A DNA stretch of 11,705 bases. Origin: Armatimonadota bacterium. Its GTDB lineage: Bacteria > Armatimonadota > Armatimonadia > Armatimonadales > Armatimonadaceae. Within the stretch, counting starts at the first letter, position 1. Each line of letters begins with the position of its first letter. Location: positions 1-11,705 of the forward strand of contig JAURHZ010000049.1 in the NCBI GenBank assembly GCA_030833025.1. The letters run 5' to 3'. The translations under genes and the position numbers were made by a program. Below are positions 5,488 through 11,705 of the stretch, one piece after another. The notes below the pieces were generated by a model. That model was not told the DNA's origin. It did no database searches and was given only the letters and a program-made list of their open reading frames with translations.

Positions 5488-6681
5488 TCACGTCCTAAGG
5501 AGTACCGACTCCTTCATAAACATCCGGGCCGCGAGCCAAACCGCGAGCACCGCATAAACCACCGATGTCCCTGCGGCGATACCGATAAACACCGGGTTGA
5601 TAATCGATTGCAGAGCCTGCTTGAGCACCAGCGCCGGCCCGAGCATCGGGACCGCAGCCACAAACACCGATGTATTCGGCCGCATCATCATCGACATCAT
5701 CGAGAGCACCGACACCACCATCATCACCGGGCCAAGCCAGGTTTGCGCTTCTTTTTGGTTACGCGCGATGGTAGAAATCGTCAACAGAATACCTGCCCCC
5801 ATGGCGGAGAGCGGTACGAGGACAAGCGCCATCGATGCAATTTGAAACCCTGTGAATGCCGCGCCGCCTTCTGTCATCCACGAAAATGCGCTTAGCTTTA
5901 CGTAAAACGGCCAGAGCATCCCGGCAAGCGAGAGGATTCCCGACACTAGTGCCGCGGCCGCGACAGCCGCAAACTTTCCGCGCGCCAGCTCTTCACGGCT
6001 AATCGGCGTCACGAGGAGGCTCTCAAGCGTTCCACGCTCTTTCTCACCCGCAACCGAGTCATTTGCGACAAACAGCCCACCGATAACGGCATACAAAACC
6101 AACATGTAGGGCAGCATCATCGACATCATCAGCACGCCACGGCCGCCATTCCCTTTGACAGGAACATCCCCGATATCGATTGGCTTTGCGAGCTGCTGTG
6201 AGAACCCAGCCTCCATAAGCCGCTCAGCGCCTATGTTTTCTGAGCGCTTTTTCAGGAAGTCACTGACTTTCGAGCCGGATACTCGAGAGTCTTCATTCGA
6301 CATATCAAAGCGCACCTGCACAGGGATGGTTTGTTCGTTTTCCTCACGCTCGGATGCATCCTCAGGCAGCACTATTGCAGCATCGATTTTGCGCGATCGA
6401 ATATCACTTTCGACACTTGCTTCATCGGATTGCACAAAGCGCATCGCATCCTTTGCTGCTGGTTGCAATGCAGCGGCAAGTTTTGGGGCAGATTCGAGGC
6501 GAACCGTGGCCACAATCGCCGTTTTGGCCTGTGATTCCTTGGCCTCACGCTTTGCCATCGTTCCAATGCCTGCAAGGATAAGCGGCGTGATAATCAGTGG
6601 CGAAATGAAAATCTGAAAGCGCATGCGCTTATCACGCATCACTTCCGTGAATTCTTTTGCAAAGACAACTTTCCAGCTCAT
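5488..6681 (-). CDS. ABC-2 type permease, NatB-like
   Basis: 397 residues from ATG 6681, preceded by GGAGG (6692-6688) at 6 bases. An in-frame ATG at 6702 (MHNWRRE) lacks an SD and is not preferred. Topology is that of NatB/ABC-2 exporters: TM1 at about 22-42, a large outside domain of about 140 residues (43-183), then roughly five hydrophobic segments between 184 and 390. The cytoplasmic signature GEKERGTLESLLVTPISREE (212-231) is diagnostic for this family. Other parts: ARNQKEAQTW (306-315) and Met-rich patches MMSMM (185-189) and MMSMMMRP (328-335). It would form the membrane half of an exporter with the ATPase upstream, from which it is separated by 43 bases. NatAB of Bacillus exports sodium, but most homologues have no known substrate, so the substrate is open here. 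Confidence 0.92.
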   Translation of the reverse strand: MSWKVVFAKEFTEVMRDKRMRFQIFISPLIITPLILAGIGTMAKREAKESQAKTAIVATVRLESAPKLAAALQPAAKDAMRFVQSDEASVESDIRSRKIDAAIVLPEDASEREENEQTIPVQVRFDMSNEDSRVSGSKVSDFLKKRSENIGAERLMEAGFSQQLAKPIDIGDVPVKGNGGRGVLMMSMMLPYMLVLYAVIGGLFVANDSVAGEKERGTLESLLVTPISREELARGKFAAVAAAALVSGILSLAGMLWPFYVKLSAFSWMTEGGAAFTGFQIASMALVLVPLSAMGAGILLTISTIARNQKEAQTWLGPVMMVVSVLSMMSMMMRPNTSVFVAAVPMLGPALVLKQALQSIINPVFIGIAAGTSVVYAVLAVWLAARMFMKESVLLRT

Positions 6682-6724
6682 CTCGCGCCTCCAATTGTGC
6701 ATGCAGATTGCGTGTGATGTTGGT

Positions 6725-7504
6725 TCACTTTGCGATGCCTTTCGGGTGCGGGATGTTCATCGGGGAGTCGTGATCCTCCCCAATACAGCGAAGGAAAAGC
6801 TGCTCAAGCGTGGTTGCTCCGGTGCGTTCACGTAGCTCAGGGATGGTCCCAGTCGCCGTCACAACGCCACGGTGGATAACGGTGATACGGTCGCAGAGGG
6901 CTTCCACTTCGGCCATGATGTGGCTCGAGAATAGAATCGTCCGTCCCTCCGCACGGCACTCGCGGAGGAAGTTCATGACGGTGCGTGCCGCAAGGACATC
7001 CAGTCCACTTGTTGGTTCATCAAAGTAGAGAACGCGGGGATCATGTAGCATCGCGCGGGCAATCGCCACGCGCTGCTTCTCTCCAGTGGAGAGCTTGTCA
7101 CAGCTCCGGGATGCATAGCGTCCAATATCTAACCGGTCAACAAGAGAGTCGATACGCCGCTTGATCAGGTCATCGGGCATCGCATGGAGGCGACCAAAGT
7201 ACGTCAGGTTTTGGATGGGTGTGAGTCTGTCATACAGCCCAGCTGCGCCTGTGAGAAAGCCTATCTTCCGTCGCACAGCCAGAGGGTCTTGGCGGATATC
7301 GCTTCCATCGATGATCGCAGTACCGCTGGTTGGCTGCAAAATGGTGGCGAGCATGCGGAGAACAGATGTCTTTCCCGCGCCGTTTGGACCGAGAAGACCA
7401 AACACCTCGCCTTGGTGCGCCGTGAAGGACACACCATCCACGGCACGTGTGACTTGGTTCTTTGGTCCGGTGTATTCCTTTACGAGTGCATCAACGACAA
7501 TCAT
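6725..7504 (-). CDS. ABC transporter ATP-binding protein, NatA-like
   Basis: 259 residues from ATG 7504, with AGGGA about 8 bases upstream. A longer reading from 7549 has no support. Walker A GPNGAGKTS (39-47), Q-loop region with the NatA-typical GFLTGAAGLYDRLT (82-95), ABC signature LSTGEKQR (138-145), Walker B VLYFDEP (158-164), D-loop SGLD (166-169) and H-loop His195 (LFSSH) are all intact, so it should hydrolyse ATP. The C-terminus after about 225 is the usual short export-type extension. It is the first gene of the minus-strand block and is divergent from tetR, with an 88-base shared control region. It is predicted to energise the adjacent ABC-2 permease. Confidence 0.95.
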   Translation of the reverse strand: MIVVDALVKEYTGPKNQVTRAVDGVSFTAHQGEVFGLLGPNGAGKTSVLRMLATILQPTSGTAIIDGSDIRQDPLAVRRKIGFLTGAAGLYDRLTPIQNLTYFGRLHAMPDDLIKRRIDSLVDRLDIGRYASRSCDKLSTGEKQRVAIARAMLHDPRVLYFDEPTSGLDVLAARTVMNFLRECRAEGRTILFSSHIMAEVEALCDRITVIHRGVVTATGTIPELRERTGATTLEQLFLRCIGEDHDSPMNIPHPKGIAK

Positions 7505-7592
7505 TGCATATTCCCTGACACTTATCGTATCGCCCCGACACATTTCCAATACTGTACTACGTACAATAAATCATACACTGTATACTCGATAC
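7505..7592. promoter_or_regulatory. Divergent control region of tetR and the ABC exporter operon with two operator-like palindromes
   Basis: Palindrome 1 is TGTAC-TAC-GTACA (7553-7565). Palindrome 2 is ATACA-C-TGTAT (7573-7583). Their centres are 19 bases apart, about two helical turns, and both are built from TGTA/TACA half-sites. The direct repeat ACTGTA also recurs at 7551-7556 and 7577-7582. The plus-strand -10 candidate TATACT (7581-7586) overlaps palindrome 2 and ends 6 bases before the tetR ATG. For the ATPase gene, minus-strand TTGGAA (7549-7544) with GATAAG 17 bases later is a weak promoter candidate next to palindrome 1. The layout suggests autorepression and repression of the exporter operon. 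Confidence 0.5.
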
Positions 7593-8234
7593 ATGCCTAG
7601 CGAACGCAACATGGGAACAACAAAAACCCGCAAAGCACGCCTCAGTCACGACCTCATTGTTGAGACGGCATTGGCATACATCGATGAAAATGGCATCGAT
7701 CAGCTCAACATGCGAGCGCTTGCCGCTCGTCTCTCCGTCCAGCCCATGGCTCTTTACCACTATTACCCATCGAAAGATTCCCTCCTCGATGCGGTTGCTG
7801 GTCTCATAGATGACACCCGGCCGGTCCAGCGCACGGGAAGTTGGCGAAGCGATCTCCTGCAGTTTGCTTATGGGCAGCTCCTCGTAGCCACCGAGCACCC
7901 CAAAGCGGCGCCACTGATCTTCACGCGCCCAGCGACAAATGAGCAGTCCTTCATCGTTCGCGAGTGGATGATCGGTACCTTGGTAAATGAAGGTCTTCCA
8001 CTTGATGAAGCATCCGTTTGGATTTTCGCCTTTATCGACTTTGTGAATGGCGTTGGGCACCGAACGGCTCTAAGAGCGATTACGCCGCTTGACCCGGCTA
8101 TCATTCCTGCGGAGCAGACACCCCTTTTAAGGCAGATGCTTGAGAATCCGCCTAAGCGCATTTTGTCGGTGGACAAGGGACTTGAAGCACTTCTAGATGC
8201 GATTCAGCGCGACATCGACACACATAAAGCCTAA
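7593..8234 (+). CDS. TetR-family transcriptional regulator
   Basis: 213 residues from ATG 7593; a second in-frame ATG at 7611 is also possible. No SD precedes either, but TATACT ends 6 bases before 7593, fitting a leaderless transcript. The N-terminal TetR DNA-binding domain is clear: SHDLIVETALAYIDENGIDQLNM (18-40), then the helix-turn-helix RALAARLSVQPMALYHYYPS (41-60) with the usual KDSLLDAVAGLI after it. Residues 75-213 form the ligand-binding/dimerisation domain, resembling the tetracycline-repressor-like C-terminal class; the ligand is unknown. By position it most likely represses itself and the divergent NatAB-like exporter operon, in the classic layout of a TetR regulator beside an efflux pump. 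It is convergent with the small membrane protein gene: 3 bases lie between the stops. Confidence 0.93.
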   Translation: MPSERNMGTTKTRKARLSHDLIVETALAYIDENGIDQLNMRALAARLSVQPMALYHYYPSKDSLLDAVAGLIDDTRPVQRTGSWRSDLLQFAYGQLLVATEHPKAAPLIFTRPATNEQSFIVREWMIGTLVNEGLPLDEASVWIFAFIDFVNGVGHRTALRAITPLDPAIIPAEQTPLLRQMLENPPKRILSVDKGLEALLDAIQRDIDTHKA

Positions 8235-8237
8235 ATT

Positions 8238-8558
8238 TCAAGGCTTCCCCGTATCGATATCCCCCAGAAGAACTGTCCCGCGTTCCCCGATGCTGAGCAG
8301 ATAATCCAGCGCGCCTGCCTGTGACCAAGTAAGTCGCCCCATCCGCAGCGCCAAAACCCAAGGGCTCCCACTCAAATAACGGCCACCTGTCACGACAAGT
8401 GTTACGCGCTTTGGAAACACACGCGCCAGCTCAGCATTGTGTAAGTCGGGACGCTTGCCCCTGCGTGGGTGCATCCGCATAAGGAGTTCGGCCACCAGAA
8501 ACCCGATGGCAAGAACCGGCAAGATAGAGATTGCAGCAACCCATATTTGCCAGTTCAT
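8238..8558 (-). CDS. Small single-TM membrane protein of unknown function
   Basis: 106 residues from ATG 8558. One hydrophobic segment (about 5-27, IWVAAISILPVLAIGFLVAE) is followed by a strongly basic stretch (RMHPRRGKRP), predicting N-out/C-in. The C-terminal part (VTLVVTGGRYLSGSPWVLAL, then SQAGALDYLLSIGERGTVLL) looks like a small folded domain that I do not recognise. Its start lies 17 bases after the stop of the alpha-2-macroglobulin gene, so they are probably co-transcribed. GAGG is only one base from the ATG, closer than a normal SD. I regard it as a real gene because it fills the gap exactly, keeps an open frame to 3 bases from the convergent tetR stop, and has a coherent membrane topology. 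Function not known. Confidence 0.65.
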   Translation of the reverse strand: MNWQIWVAAISILPVLAIGFLVAELLMRMHPRRGKRPDLHNAELARVFPKRVTLVVTGGRYLSGSPWVLALRMGRLTWSQAGALDYLLSIGERGTVLLGDIDTGKP

Positions 8559-8575
8559 GCCTCTAATTACCGCGT

Positions 8576-11500
8576 CTACTCCACGATTTGCACCTTGATA
8601 CCGGCAGATCGGCCAAAGGTTTCCGGAGCATACATTTCCTCAGCCTTAGCAGGAGGCACTACAAATGTGCCCGGAGTCGTCGCCCGTGTGGTGTACGTGA
8701 ATGTGTGAACGCCTTCCCACAGCAGACTTGTAAATGCCTCCCCGCGGTCATCCCGCAAGTTGGTATGCTCCCAGCCACTCCACCATCCACGCCACCAACC
8801 GCCCGGCGGATAGATGATGTTGGATGTCTGTGTAAACTCAGGCTCAAGCCCAGCAGGAAGTGGGTCGGTGACCGCAACGTGGTACCGGCGGGTTGTGGCA
8901 ACAACGGTCACCGTAACGCGCACACGTGCACCCGCCTTGATTTTCCAGCTGCCATCGGATGTCTTTATGACATCCTTAGAGTCATCGATTCCCGCATAAG
9001 CCCGCTCAACTCGGAAGCCCTGGTCGCTCGCTGGGAGCTGGAGGTTTTGCGGGACGACCCGCAGCCCGAGGCGGTAATACATCCGGCCAGCACCCTTTGG
9101 ACTATCCGGTCCAGAATGCCCGAGAATCAGTGGCTTGGTTTCGCCGGGCTTCCCTATGATCTTGGCGATGTCCTGCATCGGAACCGTAATCAGCTGACGC
9201 TGCGTACTTCGGCCTTTGAACGCCGAGCTGCCAGCATAGGTGTCTCCAAGCCAGACCCTTGCTACAAAGTCAGGCGTGACATTTTCAAATGTGCGGAAGT
9301 AGCGGTCACACGCCAGCAGACTCCAAACATTCTCCTGTGTGTTTCCCCAAATGCCGTTTCGGCGACCATCCAGCAAACCACGAACCAGCTTTGGAATCAG
9401 GTCATTCGTAGGCTGAACGGCCATGATGGCATCGAGGACAATGGCATCCGCGCGGCGGTCACTTGCAAGCACAAACCAATCGTTGTCGCCGTAGCTGAAT
9501 GCAAAGTGTGCTGCTCCGGCAGTTTGTGTTACTGATCGGTCAAACCACGCGATGGCTGCGGCGCGGGCCTTCCCCGTATCCGCTCCCTTGCCACCCGCCG
9601 ATGCGCTGACCAACCAGCCCACGGTCTCTGGACCGAGCTCACCAAGCGGTGCCGCAGTCAACAAACGGGTCGCCTCTGCAGTAACATCCACGCCGGAAAG
9701 TGATTGAACGTAGAGCGCATACGCCCGAATCATCCGCTTCGCCTGAATGCCATACTCCGCAGGAATATGATTATCAATCCCCGCACAGTACGCAAGGCTG
9801 AGCTTGAGCGTGGCATCCGGGACTTTGACTCCCTTTGCCTTCGCACGTACCAGCGCATGCGCAACGTGCACACCAAGATATGGCCACTCGCGCTCACCGC
9901 GCGTCCAGAAGCCAAAGCCGCCACTGGGGTTTTGAAGCTCGGCAATGCGCTTAATGTCAGCCTCGAGGGCTGCATTCATAGCCGCATCCGATGGCATATT
10001 TGGCGCATTGAAAGCCACCAGAATATCGCGGAGCGAAACCGTGCTGATCACACGACTCGCGATTTGCTCAGCGCATCCAAATGGATACTCATGGAGGTAA
10101 ATCGCTGCATCCGTAAGCTCACTCAGTGCCGTACTAGTCGTCGTGATATCAAGGCCACCTTGGTCAAGACGGACATTTTTGGGAAGCTGAACAGCTTGCG
10201 CCGTCGCACCGGAATCTACAACACCATACGTTGCAAACGACTCACCGCTAGCCGGCGTGTAGACAGGGATGGCGACAGATTGGGCATCCGCATAGCGACC
10301 CGAAAGCACCGCTACCTGGAACCGTGCCGTTCCTGGTTTTACAGACTCTGCTGGGAAGCGAACTTCAACCCTGTCCCCGGCCGGGATTGTGACACGGCGG
10401 CCACGCCCCTTCATAAATGTCACATTTGCACCGCGAACCGCTACATCGACCGTCATCGGCTGTTCCGTCTGGTTCTGCACAACAACCGGTAGCTCAAACT
10501 GGTCACCCATATTGAGGAACCGCGGCGCAGACAAGCGTGCCATAAGAGGCAAACGCGCGAGCAGCTGCGACTCACTGGTGCCAAACTTGTCAACGGTTGC
10601 CGCGACTGCGGCTATCCGGTAGCGGGTTAGGTTGTCTGGGACTGTGACTGGAACGGATGTGCGCCCAGCAGCATCAGTCTGATTATCGGTGCTGAAGACG
10701 GCAAGTGGATCTAGGTTCGTCCGCTCACGGATGACAACTGGGGCTTCTTCAGCAGCGATAGATTTTTTGAACTCGGCGCCAAGACTGAAGCGGCTCGCTG
10801 GAGCTGCGCTGGATACCGTAGGTGCATCCATCACCATAGCCGCACTCTTAGCCGGAATACGCCCGCGACCGCCCGGCATTCCACCAAAAATCGCTTGATT
10901 ATCGAACTTTGCCTTATCTTGCTCTAAAACAAGCTTTGGATCTTCAAGTTTCATCCATGCACGTAACACAGTGGACTGAACGCCGGCATAGCGCTCTGGA
11001 TAGAATGCAGTCAGCGGGTCTCCAAGCGCCCAGCCGGCAAGACTCAGGATGGAGTCATCAACGACAACGATGCTGACATCCGCGCCTGAAACTGGCATCC
11101 CTGCGCTGTCACGCACCGTCACGCCAATCTTGGTCGAACCGCCTGGCTCGATCGCTGCGGGTTCTGGGTTCAGAGTCACCGCAAGCTTTTTGCCAGCCTT
11201 GCTGACCTTGATTGGGATGCTTCCCTGCGCAAACGCAGGTTGTAACAGTCCCTTGGCGGCGCCGGCACGTGCCTTGCTGCCAACCCCGTGGACTTGCAAT
11301 GTTACATTTGGAAGCCATTCTTCGGTCACTGGAAGCTTTATCACCGTGCCACCACGGCGTAGCGTCATCCGCTGCGTCAACATTGTGTTCCGTCCGCTAA
11401 CCTGAATGAGCACTTCCGTTGGCCCATAGGGTGCTTGAATCAGAACATCTGCGGTCTCGCCAATAACCACCTCAGGCTTGGCTGGAATCAGCAGAACCTC

Positions 11501-11705
11501 ATCCTGACTCAGCTGCTTTTGACTCTGAACCAGCTTGTCTTCTCCAGATACCCAGAAGGTACGTTCGGTGCGGTTGGTGCGCCCTTTGGAGTCTGTTACT
11601 GTTGCGACGAGGGTCCACGATCCTGACTGCTGTGGAACGATAGATGTCTCCGTCTTTCGACCACTGGAGACAGTCCATGCAACGACATCCCGCTCGATTT
11701 CCTTG
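8576..11705 (-). CDS. Bacterial alpha-2-macroglobulin family protein, N-terminus beyond the window
   Basis: Open for 1042 residues from the right edge to the stop at 8576. The frame is open above the GTG at 11470, so that is not the start. These are large periplasmic, usually lipid-anchored, proteinase-trapping proteins of 1500-1900 residues, so about a third is missing, including any lipobox. Visible in order: MG domains (EVLLIPAKPEVVIGETADVL; VVVDDSILSLAGW then DPLTAFYPER); a Gly/Met/Ala/Pro-rich stretch at fragment residues about 268-323 that fits the bait region; TNLDPLAVFSTDNQTDAAGR and LTRYRIAAVA; PLMARLSAPRFLNMGDQFEL; and the thioester domain with YPFGCAEQIASR, where Cys544 and Gln547 form the CxEQ thioester (10075-10064). 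The C-terminal receptor-like domain ends APETFGRSAGIKVQIVE. The thioester is intact, so it should be an active covalent trap. A small membrane protein follows it. In many bacteria a penicillin-binding protein 1C gene is the partner; none is seen here. Confidence 0.95.
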   Translation of the reverse strand, partial: KEIERDVVAWTVSSGRKTETSIVPQQSGSWTLVATVTDSKGRTNRTERTFWVSGEDKLVQSQKQLSQDEVLLIPAKPEVVIGETADVLIQAPYGPTEVLIQVSGRNTMLTQRMTLRRGGTVIKLPVTEEWLPNVTLQVHGVGSKARAGAAKGLLQPAFAQGSIPIKVSKAGKKLAVTLNPEPAAIEPGGSTKIGVTVRDSAGMPVSGADVSIVVVDDSILSLAGWALGDPLTAFYPERYAGVQSTVLRAWMKLEDPKLVLEQDKAKFDNQAIFGGMPGGRGRIPAKSAAMVMDAPTVSSAAPASRFSLGAEFKKSIAAEEAPVVIRERTNLDPLAVFSTDNQTDAAGRTSVPVTVPDNLTRYRIAAVAATVDKFGTSESQLLARLPLMARLSAPRFLNMGDQFELPVVVQNQTEQPMTVDVAVRGANVTFMKGRGRRVTIPAGDRVEVRFPAESVKPGTARFQVAVLSGRYADAQSVAIPVYTPASGESFATYGVVDSGATAQAVQLPKNVRLDQGGLDITTTSTALSELTDAAIYLHEYPFGCAEQIASRVISTVSLRDILVAFNAPNMPSDAAMNAALEADIKRIAELQNPSGGFGFWTRGEREWPYLGVHVAHALVRAKAKGVKVPDATLKLSLAYCAGIDNHIPAEYGIQAKRMIRAYALYVQSLSGVDVTAEATRLLTAAPLGELGPETVGWLVSASAGGKGADTGKARAAAIAWFDRSVTQTAGAAHFAFSYGDNDWFVLASDRRADAIVLDAIMAVQPTNDLIPKLVRGLLDGRRNGIWGNTQENVWSLLACDRYFRTFENVTPDFVARVWLGDTYAGSSAFKGRSTQRQLITVPMQDIAKIIGKPGETKPLILGHSGPDSPKGAGRMYYRLGLRVVPQNLQLPASDQGFRVERAYAGIDDSKDVIKTSDGSWKIKAGARVRVTVTVVATTRRYHVAVTDPLPAGLEPEFTQTSNIIYPPGGWWRGWWSGWEHTNLRDDRGEAFTSLLWEGVHTFTYTTRATTPGTFVVPPAKAEEMYAPETFGRSAGIKVQIVE

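Noticed and set aside
5678..6130. Repeated CATCATCGACATCAT strings
   Set aside because: They encode the Met/Ser-rich transmembrane patches of the ABC-2 permease. Codon composition explains them, and no separate repeat element is needed.
7161..7592. N-terminal extension of the tetR frame
   Set aside because: The frame is open upstream only because it runs antisense through the ATPase gene. The TetR domain begins right after the ATG at 7593.
8588..9535. 315-codon open frame on the plus strand
   Set aside because: It lies wholly antisense to the clearly coding alpha-2-macroglobulin gene. Its translation is rich in Arg/Cys/His and shows no domain.
9704..10492. 262-codon open frame on the plus strand
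   Set aside because: It is antisense to the thioester-domain part of the macroglobulin gene, has no recognisable motif, and has a composition typical of a shadow frame.
11468..11470. GTG as start of the macroglobulin gene
   Set aside because: The same frame continues open to the window edge with macroglobulin-like sequence (TFWVSGED, EVLLIPAKPEVV), so the codon is internal.

Overview
The window is ordinary chromosomal DNA of a bacterium. By eye it is a moderately GC-rich, gene-dense sequence. Several clues point to a diderm: an alpha-2-macroglobulin with an intact thioester motif, a LolA-like exported protein, and a planctomycete-type cytochrome c/DUF1549 protein. That last family is typical of Planctomycetes, Verrucomicrobia, Armatimonadota and relatives. 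I cannot name the organism more closely. There are no RNA genes, insertion sequences, CRISPR arrays or phage genes that I can see.

Layout. Positions 1-1217 (minus) hold the N-terminal part of a PSCyt1/PSCyt2 (DUF1549) protein that runs off the left edge. A short divergent promoter region (1218-1311) separates it from thymidylate kinase (tmk, plus) and a BtuC/FecCD-type ABC permease (plus), which look co-transcribed. Next comes a long minus-strand block read from right to left: an ABC ATPase of NatA type (6725-7504), an ABC-2 permease of NatB type (5488-6681), an S41 peptidase without a signal peptide (4175-5419) and an exported LolA-like protein (3187-3960). A TetR regulator (7593-8234, plus) is divergent from the ATPase gene across an 88-base region with two small palindromes, so it probably controls the block. 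Convergent with tetR are a one-TM protein of unknown function (8238-8558, minus) and, upstream of it on the same strand, a large alpha-2-macroglobulin that runs off the right edge (8576-11705).

What stands out. (1) Two consecutive minus-strand genes, the LolA-like gene and the S41 peptidase, are each followed by a second, truncated copy of their own 3' end. For the LolA-like gene the copy also carries the intrinsic terminator. (2) The hexamer GCATCC/GGATGC is strongly over-represented: about 38 copies by hand count, in both orientations, in several reading frames and in nearly every gene. This is a DNA-level word rather than a codon effect. (3) Several starts look leaderless or nearly so, with a -10-like hexamer 5-7 bases before the start codon. 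(4) The S41 peptidase has Met where Ctp-type proteases carry the catalytic Lys, and it sits with an ABC exporter and a LolA-like protein under an apparent TetR switch.
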